Source: Chytriomyces cf. hyalinus JEL632
Taxonomy: Eukaryota > Chytridiomycota > Chytridiomycetes > Chytridiales > Chytriomycetaceae
NCBI GenBank assembly: GCA_025435555.1
Contig: JAIWWG010000059.1
Span: 62,001-126,000, forward strand
DNA length: 64,000 bases
Reading direction: 5' to 3'
This document shows, one piece after another, positions 33,168-44,901 of this stretch. The notes below the pieces were generated by a model. The model searched no databases. It had not been told where the DNA came from and saw only the letters and a list, made by a program, of their open reading frames with translations. Position 1 is the stretch's first letter. Each line of letters opens with the position of its first letter. A program made the translations under genes and the position numbers.

Positions 33168-36100
33168 TCATTTCTTTATCTCAAGCGCTGGGAAAACCAC
33201 CCTGAAAACCTCTTCATACCATCCCACAAAGTGCGGTGTCAAACCCTCCTTGATATACGCGGGCAGTTCATCCCAATCCGCACGATTTGACGCTGGGAAA
33301 ATGATATTGGAAACTCCGCTTCGTTTTGCAGCGATCGTCTTTTCCTTCACTCCACCGATTTTCAACACTTTGCCCGTCAGTGTGAGTTCACCGGTCATGG
33401 CCACGTCTGCCAATGCAGGTGTGTTTAATGCAAGGGAGAGGAGGGATGTTGTCATGGTTGTTCCGGCTGATGGGCCTGTTGAAAAAAAAAAAAAGGCTCA
33501 GGATTTTGAACACCAAGTTTAAGAAGACGCGCAATATTACCATCTTTAGGAGTAGCGCCTTCAGGAACATGCAAATGAACGCTTGCTTTATCAAAGAATT
33601 TGTTTTCCGGGAAATTGCGCGCCATGAAGGCTTTTGAGAATGTGTATGCAATGCTTGAACTCTCCTTCATCACGTCGCCGAGTTGTCCGGTGCGGTGGAA
33701 AGATGGTTTTGAGTCATCTGAAATGACCGATCCAAGCACAGATTCAATATATAGACTTGTTCCGCCTGTTGAAAGAAAAGTCAGTGCCAATCTAAAGCAT
33801 GCGATGCGAAGCATTCACAAACCCATCGACGTCCACGCCAATCCCATAATAACTCCCGGCGGAGTCACATCATACATCCGATCGGAAGTATACTTGGGGC
33901 TACCAACATAGTCTTTTAAATTGTCCTTTGTAATCTTGAGCTGCTCCATAGTAGTCTCAGCAGCAACAGTCTTCCCTCCTTCAACTTTCGCGTTCTCCGC
34001 ATTCAATTTCTCTTCCGCTTCCTGCCCGCGACTCACAACTCGGAACGCCGCCTTTCGATACACTTTATCGATATGCTTCTTCAAATTCCGCACCCCACTT
34101 TCCCTGCAATAACTGCGAATCAACAGCTCAATCGCTTCCTCCTCCAAGTCCACTTGCTCCGGCTTCAATCCAGACGATTCGCGCGCTGTAGGACCCAGAT
34201 ATTTCATGGCGATCGCGACTTTTTCTTCAGCAACGTATCCAGAGAGTGTAATCACTTCCATACGGTCGAGTAAAGGGCCTGGAATTGTGTCTAACGAATT
34301 GGCTGTGCACACAAAGAGGACTTTGGACAGATCCAAGGGAACGTCCATGTAATGGTCAAGGAAGGAGCTGTTTTGCTCAGGGTCAAGAAGTTCAAGGAGG
34401 GCAGAGGCTGGGTCTCCTTGGTGGCCGCGACCAAGTTTGTCAACTGGATAAAATTGTTGTTAGATTCGCTATTCATCAGCAGTGACAGAAAATCGGAATC
34501 TGGCAACTTACTCTCATCAATCATTATCAGTGGATTCTCCGTCTGAACCTTTTTCAAAGCTTGAATCACTTTTCCAGGCATGGCGCCCACATAAGTACGT
34601 CTGTGACCTTTAATTTCGGCGACATCTGTGAGACCACCGACACTGAACCTGAAGAATTCGCGCCCGAGCGCGCGTGCAATCGATTTACCAACAGAAGTCT
34701 TTCCCACACCTTTTCAAAAACGGCCAAGTTAGTGACAAAGATTTCGAAATCAATAAGGCTGCAAAGTCACCTGGAGGTCCAACCATACAAATAATCTTGC
34801 CCTCCACAGTGCCTCGCAACTTTCCAACAGCAATAAATTCCAAAATACGATCCTTCACGTCTTTTAAACCATAATGGTCTTGATCAAGAACCTCCATAGC
34901 ATGCTTTATGTCAAAGTTTTCTTTGCTGTGAGTTCCCCATGGAATCTGAGTCAACCAGTCGAGATAGTTCCGCGTCACGTTAAATTCACTCGCTGAAGGT
35001 TCCAAATTCTGCAACTTGTTGATTTCTTCTTCAAACACTTTTTTGACGGGTTCTGGCATCAACAGTTTTGCCGCGCGGTCCTTAAACTTGGAAACAAGTT
35101 TATCTTTTCCGTCGCTCTCCATTCCAAGCTCTTTTTTAATGCCTTTCAATTGCTCCATGAGGAAATATTCTTGCTGCTTGCGCGTGATTTTTTGGTCGAC
35201 GGATTTGGCGATTTCTTGCTGCAATTTCGCATTGGCAAGCTCCTTCTTCAATACGTAGAGCGACTTTTGCAGTCGTTCTTGAATATTCGTAGATTCGAGA
35301 ACGCTTTGAAGTTCGGCAGGTTCACCACTGCTGACAGCAGCTGCAAAGTCGGCCAATTTCCCAGCGTCTTGGAACGCGTTTCCACCCGTTTGAATCGAAA
35401 AGGTGAGGATTTGGTCGCGCAAGAGTGGGTTGAGCAGCGAGATTTCTTTGAGTACATTGAGGATTTCGGCAATGGTTGCTTTGATGGTTGGGTCTTCTGG
35501 GTTGTATTCGGAGTCTACTTGGTTTGAAATGTTGACGACAGAGACAATATGATCACCCAAGTGCTTGTTGATGGGTGTGTATCCTGTTTGAGCTATGAAT
35601 GAGAAACGTGATTCGAAATAATCGTCTTCGACATACCTCTGGGATCTTCAGTAACCGCCTCAATTTTCTCAGGTTCGATAGCCTCAGCGGCATCTTTTGC
35701 AGTATCTTCAGTCACTGTCATCTCGCGAAGAGCCTCCGCAAGTCCCTCCTTAGAATCCGCCTGAATAATCTCAGCATCGACAGATTCAAAAACTCTTCCA
35801 GAACTCGCTGCAGCAACACCGCTCACTTCCGCATCAATTTTCGGTTTATCGACAGGCGCTGCTGCGGTTTCGGGCAATGGCAGCAACGAGTCGAGTGTAA
35901 CCCGTCGATGCGGGTAGACAACGACAGTCAAGGCCTTGTCATCCGGACCCGCATTGTAAACGCTTGTAATCTGCGCAAAAACACCAACTGGATATACTTC
36001 GTTCGTGTCGCTGAACGTGTCGGGCTCGTACTTTTCGTCCTTCGTGAGAAAAATGGACACATATGGCTGTCGACGATCAAGGAGAGACTGCACCGCCGCA

Positions 36101-36636
36101 ATGACCTGCGGATCTTTAATGTACAGCGACTTGTAGAATCCTATGTTCACGTGAAAATGAATTTGCAAATTAAGTTGGGGGAAGCGAGAGTGCTGTCGCG
36201 AAAAAGGCAACACACCAGGAAACAACGGCCTTCTCGTCAAAGGAATTGCGAGTGTTTGCGGGTACTCTTTGGGCACAGACACTTTCTGTACGCCGTTGCC
36301 GCTTCCATTTCCTCCATTCGACCCAGATTCAGACCCACTAGAGGAGCCAGAATTTGCGCCCGAGTTGCTGCCGGGCAGTCTCGCTGGTCTCCTTCCTCCA
36401 GCATCGAGCAGCAAACTAGATCCAAGGGCATGGACAGAATCATCCCGCCTCTCGACATCGTTCAAGAGTCCATGGTTAACCAAACTGGACGCGCATCGGT
36501 GTGAGGTGTATCCAGGCCTCACTCTCGAGCAGGAGGTATTCGATAGGATGGATACGATCCGGGTGGTCGGGCCCTGCGCTAGTAATCGCGGTCTCTGGAC
36601 TGAGGTTCGTGCGAGTGAAGCTGAGAGTCGCTGCAT
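33168..36636 (-). CDS. PIM1: Mitochondrial Lon protease Pim1
   Basis: ATP-dependent protease of the mitochondrial matrix. The start at 36636 gives an Arg/Ser-rich presequence ([19 protein letters not shown]). In order: Lon N-domain ([27 protein letters not shown], interrupted by an acidic insert), coiled helical region ([29 protein letters not shown]), AAA module with Walker [14 protein letters not shown] (split by an intron) and Walker B LIMIDE, then [19 protein letters not shown] and the protease domain. The catalytic Ser lies in [11 protein letters not shown] and the Lys in [10 protein letters not shown]. Eight or so exons; the intron before PSAGTT contains an A13 run. Complete and apparently functional. 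Confidence 0.95.
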
Positions 36637-36818
36637 TTTGTAAAGATGTGATTTTTTTATGAGATTGGTGGTCATTGCAAATCAAGGTGAGCTGTCATTT
36701 TATTCTCTTTGGCTGGCAACGATTCGCCAACATCCGATCGGGTTTCGAATAGCCCACAAACCAACCAACCAACTAGAGAAGCGACGCAGCGACAGCTTTC
36801 TATTCGAAAATCCGTTCT

Positions 36819-38003
36819 TTATTCAGCCTTCTTTCCTTCAACACTTGCGATGACTTGCGCTGAAATTGCCTGAACAACGTCGTGTACCCCGCTCTTTGCA
36901 AATCCTGCGACGTATCCACTGACGTGATTCTCTGCTTCATCTCCCACGGCCACATTTACCCGCGATTCTATCGTGGAGACAAGTGTCGGGTCGATGGGAA
37001 TGTGTCCCAGGAACGGCAGATTCTGTTCCTTGGCGAGAGATTCGCCGCCTCCTTTTGAGAACAGGTTGGTGCATTCCTGCAGTGACATGACAGAGTTGGT
37101 GTGTAAGTAAGCGCGTTATGCTGATGAAGGAAAGGAAACTTGAAATGGTTCACTCAACTGAGCAATGCGGGCAAACGTATCCACTCATGTTTTCGACAAT
37201 TCCCAACACTTTGATGCCCACTTTCAAACAGAAACTGAGTTCCTTACGAACATCCGCAACAGATACATCCTGTTGCGTTATGGTTAAGTGGACAAAACAT
37301 CTCGCGAATCAAGAGACCAAAAACCCCGCACCTGTGGTGTCGTCACAAGAACAGCTCCATCCACATTCCAGCCCTCGCGCAAATTCTCGACAAGTGCGAT
37401 GTGCTCGTCACCCGTCCCAGGAGGTGTGTCCACGATAAGATAATCCAGCTGCTGAGATCCCCAGTCGACGTCCTGCAGAAACTGTCGAATCATGGCCGTC
37501 TTTTTCGGTCCACGCCAACTGGAAGGTTCGTGTGTGAGTCAACTGCGACGGGCTTTCGAACATTCGAAATACATTCAAACAAACATGACGGCATCGCCTG
37601 GAGATTGAAGAAGGAATCCGATACTCATGCATGCGAGGTGGTTCTTTTTCGATGCTGGTGTTGTTGTTGTTCCATCGGTTGCAGCGGGTGTATGTGGCAG
37701 CGGCACTTGAACTGGGACCCAGCCCTTGCTGCCCTGATGTACTCGATGTTCGCTGACGCCGAGAATGCGTGGAATGGAAGGGCCCGTCAGATCTAGAAAT
37801 ACAAGGCATCGTCAGCAATACATTTAGGAGAGTTATCAGATCTTACCAATGTCCAAGATACCAACAGTCTTTGCGGGTTCATTGGGATTGCTTCCCATAG
37901 CTAAAGCAAGTGCGAGGGATGACGATACAGTGCTTTTACCGACACCGCCTTTGCCGCTGAGTACCAAAATGACATGTTTGGCTGATGCGTTTTGGGATGC
38001 CAT
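36819..38003 (-). CDS. CFD1: Cytosolic Fe-S cluster assembly factor Cfd1 (NUBP2)
   Basis: P-loop NTPase scaffold of the cytosolic iron-sulfur assembly (CIA) pathway, partner of Nbp35. The start ATG at 38003 gives [20 protein letters not shown] with the deviant Walker A of the Mrp/NBP35 family near residue 14-22. Exon 1 (38003-37847) splices to [13 protein letters not shown]. Then come [20 protein letters not shown] and [16 protein letters not shown], and after further introns [16 protein letters not shown] with the CPxC-type pair that ligates the bridging cluster, and [12 protein letters not shown]. There is no N-terminal four-Cys ferredoxin-like motif, which argues for Cfd1 rather than Nbp35. 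Only 29 bp separate it from the vWA gene upstream on the same strand. Confidence 0.93.
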
Positions 38004-38032
38004 TTTTATTCACAGAATTTGGTACAAGTCTC

Positions 38033-40267
38033 TCAGTGATTCCCCTCTGCTATCCGAATGTACCCATGCACCCTGGCATCAATACCTCCAAGAACTATTT
38101 GCGTAGCAAGCTTCGCGCTCATGTGCTTAATGCACCGAGACGGTGTCACTCCCACAACATCCTTCTGCGTACTCCCGCGATGAGAGTCAACATACTCCTC
38201 CAACAAGTCCAACTGTGCCGTCGCAATTTCATCATCACCAACTTGAATAAACTCAATGCCCAATTGATGCCCAAGATGTCCTCTTCGATTCAGAATTTGA
38301 ATGTGATGCCGAATCGTGTACTTTAACACATCGAAATCGTTTGCCTTCCCGTCCGTAAACACGACAATATTAAGCGCTTTGAACGTGGAATCGTATCGCA
38401 GAGTGGACATGTACGCGTCCAAAATCTCATGCATCGTTCGACCTGTCGGTGTCCCGCCTGTCGGCGGCGCAACATTGTCAAACACGGCTTGAATCCATTC
38501 TCCATGCCGGATACCGCTGTGTACGCTGTGGTTGTTCAGGAATAGCAAGTCAACTCCTCGTGGATCGTGTTGCGCGATTGTTTGAGTCATGTGGCTGAGT
38601 AAACTTCGGACATGCACCCATCGAGAGGAGCCAGCGAGCGCTACTGCAGTTTCCGGCCCCCCTGTTAGAGAGAAACTTCCTCGCGATTTTGGACTGTCTG
38701 ATAAATTGTTTCCTGGAAGAGGCGGCAATTGTGGGGCTTGGGGTCCAGGTGCTTTGCACAATTCGCATAAAAACGTTTCAGGATTGCGGTTGTCGAACGT
38801 GCATAATTTGCAGAACCATGGCATCATTGTTTTCGAATCATTTTCTGGTTGGTGTCGAAAATCGCGTGTTTCATTTGGTTGAACTGATGATTCCTGAGCA
38901 ACACTTCGGCTTTTTGATGAAACCTCCGAATGATGTCCGAAAAAGTTGCCCGTTTTTGCCATCACACCGGACGCAAAACCCATGACACCCGATTTTTGAG
39001 TGGTACCCGCGCTTTTTTCAACATGAATGGAACCAAAGTTCGGATCAGTCAAACCGCTCCAGTTCGCGCTGCCATTCAAAGTCATACTTCCCGAATCATC
39101 CACAAGAAACAAAGTATGTACATGACTAAACATGTCACTCGACACAGTCATGTCTGTCGGTTTTCTTCCCACTTTTCTTTTTCCGCTTCCCTTTTTCGCA
39201 CGCTCTCCAAACAATTCAACTGGATACGCGCTGGTTGGATGCTGGTCAAACGTTGGGATAACGGATTTACTAAACATGCTGACGAGCGGGTTTTTCAAGC
39301 AGAGTTCGTTGAAGAGCTCGAGGCGGAACAAACGGACGGCGGCAATGTACAAGTCTTCAGAGATTGGTTTGCCGTACAGAAGGCCCCCTTTGTTGCGTTT
39401 TCCGTGGAGGACTTGGTGGTTGAGGTATTCCAATTCGTCCATCAGGTCTGTCGGATTGTTTAGTAGGTCTAAATAAACAAGATTTCGAACATTGGACTAA
39501 CGATTATACGTGACTATACAATCTTGAGAGTGCTTGTAGATGACTCTCGCCTCGTCCGACTTGTGCACGCGCGACCTTTGATACTGCAGATACGATCCAA
39601 TCACAGATTTGAAGTTGTCCAGTGTATCCAACTTATGCGCCGCAATCCTTCCAAACAGCACACTCTCGATGCCTCCCGGATAAGGCATGTATTGTATCCG
39701 ATCAATCTCGGGGGTGATGGGCGAGTCCTCGCCTTGGCTCATTGAAAAGGGAACTGGGTTCGCTTTCATTTGCTCCTGCAGTCGGATCTGTTCTTGCTGG
39801 TATTTCTTGTATTCAACGTCCGTGTGTTTGCTCTTGTTGTGTTTCTTCCATTCTATGTTTTGTATGCTTGTGAGCATTTTTGAAGGGGGACTTGGAATGA
39901 AATAAAAAGGAATACCGTTGTACCCCAAATACGCGACACCAGCAATCGCGACTTGCGCTTCGAATCTCTGGAAAGAGCTCATCTCTTTCCACTTGGACCC
40001 GATCCCGCCAATCAGTCCCGCTGGACCGCCTGCAGCTGCCCCCATCAACGTCCCAACGAGTCCATTCCCGCCGGCATCACTATCCTGGTCGCTCGAGTCT
40101 TTGTTCTTGGACATGAGAGTTTTTGCAAGCATCCCCGCGGCCATGGGAGCAAGCGGACCAAGGCCTGACGACTCTTTGGATCCAAACTGGTTTCCGATAA
40201 ACTCGTGACCCGCTTGGACAATGAGCTGCTTGCCTACGTGTCCCGCAACGTGTGTGAGTATCTCCAT
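38033..40267 (-). CDS. vWA-domain protein with RanBP2-type zinc finger and glycine-zipper N-terminus
   Basis: Two exons (40267-39502, 39468-38033) join in frame to 733 aa through an exceptionally short 33-nt intron. The N-terminal third has a glycine-rich hydrophobic segment (LVGTLMGAAAGGPAGLIGGI), possibly membrane-interacting. The C-terminal half is a von Willebrand A fold with the MIDAS DxSxS in LFLVDDSGSM, later TPTGRT and IVVFTDGKAND. A RanBP2-type finger, W-x-C-x2-C-x11-C-x2-C (WFCKLCTFDNRNPETFLCELC pattern), is inserted within the vWA region; such fingers bind ubiquitin or RNA. I do not know a named orthologue. A divergent start lies 122 bp from the BAR-like gene. Confidence 0.85.
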
Positions 40268-40389
40268 TGAGAAGAGTTGCTTCTAAAAATACATGCATGT
40301 TTGCTGTTGAACACGTAAAATATTTGCGAGGCCATTTTGAACAAATCCAAGCAACACAGAAAAAAAGAAAGTAAACCAATCACGTCTCA

Positions 40390-41534
40390 ATGTCTGGCTC
40401 TGATCTCCCAGCCCCCGTTGCAAATGTCAACGAGCTCTCCACTAGTCTTGGAAAGAACACGCTCGAAGTGGACAAGAAGCAGTCGTTTATCGACAGGATG
40501 GATGTGAGACCCCACTGAGATCTATCATCCCTTTCCCTCTGATCGAACCTTGTGTCTTCATGTACAACAGGTCGCCGTTACTGCTTTTCTGCAGAATGCA
40601 AAATCCAACGTAGCCCTGCGCACGCCACAGGCGGTCGAATCCAATTTCCGGTCCGTCCGCAACCAACAACTGGCATTAACTCCCAATTCAACTCACACGA
40701 TCGCAAAAAAACAGAATCTTTCGCCAATGGTCCGCAGAAAAGATTGGAAAACCCTCAGACGGAGAAGGCCAAGTGCATGTCACGTCGCAGCCCGAGGTGG
40801 ATGAGGCTGCGGACGAAGTCAAGGCAATGTACTCGTATTTCTCGGAAATTGAAGAGCTCGTGTTGAGGCACAGTCAGCAATTGAAGGCGTTGAATGAAAC
40901 TGAGGCGGGATTGGCCTTGTTTTTCCAGCAGAAGGGGTGAGTCATAGTGGACGGGCCAGTTGTGAGGTCTGACGCCAACAACGCATTCTCTCAGATACCA
41001 AGAAAAGATTGAAGAAATTTCGGCCATGTCCATCGATATCGGAAAAACGTTTTCAGAGAACGTTAAGCAGCGGTCCGCGCAATTGAATACGATGGAGCAA
41101 TTTGGCGAATTTATCCAAACCTTCAAAAACAAGGCCATCCAGGACTCCATGGACACTTCGAAAAGACAGGAAACGTCGCGCATTGAATTTGATGCGTTTG
41201 CGCATAAGCTCAGTCTGTTGCAGCGAAGTGTCAGCTTGTATGTGCATTTATTGTTTCTGCTTGAGCGATACTTTTGACGACCCGTGCTGAACCTCTCCGT
41301 CTTCCCCACAGATCCGGCTCCACAGTCCTTGGAAAGGATCTGCCGCCCAGCTTGGATTTGACCCCCGTCGAAAAAGAATTTGAACACGCCAAGGGACAAT
41401 TCATCACCTCAAAAGCAAAGTACCAAAACCTCAGCACAGCCATGATTGACAAGGCTGTGTTGCTCGAAATGAAACGTGATGTGGATTACCGTCTGCATTT
41501 AGAAAAGGTGTGGCGTTTGAACCACGGCGAATGA
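40390..41534 (+). CDS. BAR-like helical membrane-binding protein, one A-run frame break
   Basis: Four exons (40390-40503, 40571-40936, 40995-41237, 41312-41534). The exon 1 frame continues into VAVTAFLQNAKSN. At the A7 run at about 40705-40711 the frame must drop one base to continue into VHVTSQPEVDEAADEVKAMY and the long helical region. That part reads YFSEIEELVLRHSQQLKALN, then FFQQKG, IDIGKTFSENVKQ and DTSKRQETSRIEFDAFAHKL. The pattern of long charged amphipathic helices with a KAIQD..TSKRQ..RIEFDA core resembles BAR/Ivy1-like proteins that bind curved membranes; the assignment is tentative. The single A-run indel is typical of sequencing error but could be real. Confidence 0.6.
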
Positions 41535-41691
41535 AGAAGGGATTAGAGGCAGCCTTGAAGATGGGAGGGAAAGGGATAATATGAGGAAACGACGGACGCA
41601 GTCACCACATGCTTTTTTTTATTTTTACTGTTGCTTTCCTTTTTACCGACTTCCTGCAAACCATAAAAAAAAAAAAAGAAGAGCATAAAAA

Positions 41692-41922
41692 ATGAGCCTC
41701 AACACAAAAGCCGGTGCCGTGATGAAAGGGCTCAACATCTTTGCGGGCAAGGTGGATCCCATCATCAAACCCGATGCGGCGTATCCATCCTGGCTGTTTG
41801 ACCTCCTCAAGGACAGGCCAACATCTGGCCAGGACCTAGCTCCCGAACAGCTCCTCAGCGTCAAATATCTGCGTATCCAGAATCGAGAGCGAATCAAAAC
41901 GGTCGCATTGTCAAAGAAATAA
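41692..41922 (+). CDS. MRPL54: Mitochondrial large ribosomal subunit protein mL54
   Basis: A single-exon small protein of 76 aa. VMKGLNIFAGKVDPIIKPDAAYPSWLFDLL followed by SVKYLRIQNRERIKTVAL fits the conserved core of mL54 (yeast MRPL37): a KGLN..G.DP....D..YP.WL block, then a basic R.x.IK tail. Short for the family, lacking a long presequence. The start has A-rich context (AAAAAATG). It lies 157 bp downstream of the BAR-like gene. Function in mitochondrial translation is by family knowledge. Confidence 0.8.
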   Translation: MSLNTKAGAVMKGLNIFAGKVDPIIKPDAAYPSWLFDLLKDRPTSGQDLAPEQLLSVKYLRIQNRERIKTVALSKK

Positions 41923-42054
41923 AGGGACACATTCTCTGGATATCGAAGCCTTCTTTCTGCATCACCAACCACACCACGAAATAAATACCTCGACTGTTCG
42001 CAGCCACACATACACACAAAATGTCCGATTCCCCATCGATACTCTTCAATCTGC

Positions 42055-42965
42055 TCATACGGCATACTTGACTTTACCCACATCCGAAATAATGCAAATG
42101 TGTTCCATTTCGCGGAAATATTCGTTATAGTCGAGCCCGTATCCAACCACGAAATAATCTGGAACTGAGAATCCAAAGTAATCTGGCACGTATCCGTTGC
42201 TCTCGGGGGTGCGTTTCACGAGCATCGAGACAACCTTGACGCTGGCTGGTTCGTACTGCTTGAGGCGGTCGAGAAGAGCCACCATGGTTCTAAAGGGTAA
42301 CAAAAAGGATGAATGAGCATGTCTTTAAGCTGATTCCTCCCCCCTTTGGCCTCCAAAACGCGCTCACAGTTCCCCTCACCTCCCAGTGTCAACGATATCC
42401 TCGACAATCAAAAGATGTTTTCCCTTGTAACTCTTGAGCTCGTCTTCTGAGAGTGAAATCTGAACGTTTCCAGTGGACTTGTCGTTTTCGTAGCTCTTGA
42501 CCTTCATAAACTCGTACGAAAACTGGGACACAGAAAAACAAGGTCAGCCGGTTGGTTAAATACAGAGTAACGAAAAGGGTGAAAGTATTACAGGAATCGA
42601 TTTGCGATCTGGCGTTTGTGCCTTTCGAAGCGCATTCATCAGATCGGCGTAAAAGACACTCGCACTGGTGTGTCAAAAGTATCAGAACAACAGAGTCAGA
42701 TCAAACCTGACAGGACAACGCACCCCTTCAGAACACAGCATGCAATCAATGATCCCTGTGCATCGTTGGCAATGTCCTGAGCTACTTTTTCGATTCGGTT
42801 GAGAATGAGGCCATGAGGAATCAGGACCTGAAGTATCACGCCTTTCAACCTCCGCGATCAAACAGGAGATGAATCCAAGAGAACACAAACCGACTCGACA
42901 TCATCATAGTAGTGATATGGGATCACAAAGGCTTCCTTTGGCAGAGTTGAGTCAACGTTGATCAT
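42055..42965 (-). CDS. HPT1: Hypoxanthine(-guanine) phosphoribosyltransferase
   Basis: Purine salvage: converts hypoxanthine/guanine and PRPP to IMP/GMP in the cytosol. The start ATG at 42965 ([20 protein letters not shown]) splices to [19 protein letters not shown]. Then come [24 protein letters not shown] (the flexible SY loop of HPRT), and the PRPP-binding signature [31 protein letters not shown] carries the base-binding tail conserved in HPRTs. About five exons. Convergent with mL54. All expected motifs are present, so an active enzyme is likely. Confidence 0.95.
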
Positions 42966-43110
42966 TATTTTTGGACTGTTTATTTTTTGCCAGCAGACTT
43001 TATTTACTGAGGTGTATGGTTTGTAATATTACAAAAAAGGGGGAGCAGTTGGGTGTTGTGTGAACGCTGAAAAGAACTAATATACTCTGTTAAAATATAG
43101 TATGAGAAAT

Positions 43111-44240
43111 CTAGGGAGGAGGAGAGCGCGTGCTTGCGTCAAGAGTCGCTGCCGACATCGCATTTGCCATCATCCCCTGCGCAACACGCACTTTCACGCC
43201 TTGGCGGGCAAAACACCGTGTCAACGCCGTGCTCGAAGAAATGCCAGGGTACTCTTTGGGATTGCACACGCTGAACACGTCACTGAAGCAGCTGGCAATT
43301 GGTGAGTTTTTCTGGTATGCCCTGTTTGAATTTGAGAAATTTCCATTAGTTTGTTTTCTTGCGATAAAGATGCAAGTATGCTTACATGGTCGCCATCTCA
43401 TACATGTCGAATCGCAACCGATACTTCCCACTGGATCGAACACCCAAGTCCGGGTGCACAAAGAACTGACCCCAGTTTTGTTGCACGTCATACAGCGGCG
43501 TTGAGATCGAGACCAGTGGACCCATCAGAATTTGGCTCTGGCTCACTCTTTTTTTTGAGCGCGGGTTTGCATCGTCACTTGAATTTGACTCACTTGGGTT
43601 TATAAGTTAATAATCCATATGGCTTTCGTCAGCATGTCTTGGGGAGAGGACACCTTTCTTTGCAGGTTCCTGGATGAAAATAAGAAATGGATGCAACAAT
43701 GGGTATTTGGTATTTACTTACACGGTCCACAGGGAGACAAACATGATATACGGAGTGATGTCATTTGCCCTATCCCCACACAGCTTGATGCTAATAAAGG
43801 GTGTTTCGGAGTTAATTCGCGTGCATTACTGAGGCCATTACGTACAATGGGGGGTGGGTGGATGGGCCGCCTGTCTCCAGCAGCATTTCCACTGACACGC
43901 GCAAATTCGGGTTGTTGCAGGATTTCCAGAGCCATAGCCTTGGTTGGAAAGAGGGCAGAGTTGTTGCATGTCTGCACAAGCGGTTGTTACCGCGTTTGTG
44001 GGGATCGGAAGCGAGTGTCCGGAACTGGGCTGCCTTGTGAGGCACCAGCGAAGGGTCGAACACGGCTCCAGAGACATAATCCGTGTCTGGCGCCACAGCG
44101 GCGGCGAGCGACGGCGCCGAGGAGCAGGCGCTGCTGTTTGAGGAGGGTGATGAGGGAGACACTTCCGCTGCCTTGTCGCTGGCTGCGAGTTCTAGGCGTG
44201 CTGACGCGGCGGCGTTGAGGAGGGACGTCATTGTGTCCAT
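43111..44240 (-). CDS. Velvet-domain regulator, frame or splicing unresolved
   Basis: Velvet-family nuclear factor (VeA/VelB/VosA group), controlling development and metabolism in fungi. Three velvet blocks are present in order on the minus strand. ILQQPEFARVSG then GDRRPIHPPPIV is the diagnostic N-terminal block. NWGQFFVHPDLGVRSSGKYR then RFDMYEM is the central block. FSVCNPKEYPGISSSTALTR then CFARQGVKVRV is the C-terminal block. An Ala/Ser-rich leader starts at ATG 44240. The leader exon, the first block and the IMFVSLW segment cannot all be joined in frame with canonical splice sites, so there is either an unrecognised intron or one or two indels. No VeA-like long C-terminus: the gene ends soon after the domain. 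Confidence 0.7.
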
Positions 44241-44901
44241 GTTGGAGGAATGGTTGGTTTTTTTGCGAACTTTATTTGTTTCCGGATTTTCGGCGCATCC
44301 CTCACAAAATTTTGATTCGTTCGGGTCTTTGCCCGGCATAAAATGGATACGATTTGGGCCGGGTAGGCGCCCGTATATCAGGGTCTGGTATGTGATAACA
44401 TACGAACCGGCATCAAATTTTTCCTGGCTGGTTTGGCGGATGACCGAGGCTTGGACCAAGCCTCCCTTCATGTGCATCTGGCATCGGCGGAACCAGCATC
44501 TGAGCATTTTATCATTTCTTATCGTGATCCTGTGATGGGTACGAACTGAGACTCAGCAGTGTTTAGCTGTGTTCGCACGATTCGGCGGTCTCATTAGAAA
44601 TTGAAAACGGTGAGACTGCTGAGCACCAGCAAATCCTGGCGATAAGTACAACAATGCTCCTGATGTCAGCACAGTGGTCATGGAGCCCAATCCCATCCGT
44701 ATTTGGGCACATTCCAGTGATGCCAGTCTTAGAGAAGCAATACTCAGCATCAAACCCTGTCCACTTTCAAGCGCATTGTTGCGTTGCTATCGCGTTTACT
44801 GTTTGCTATCGGCCGTGTGGATTTATTTAACAGGTGAAAATATATTCACAATTTATTAAAGCATGCAAAACAGTTAAAAAGACGCGCACACAGATCCCAA
44901 A
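44241..44901. other. Intergenic region upstream of velvet gene and of PRE5
   Basis: The frame upstream of the velvet start remains open on the minus strand to about 44507 with GSYVITYQTLIYGRLPGP, but no start or domain supports extending the gene. The rest shows nothing recognisable. Confidence 0.45.
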
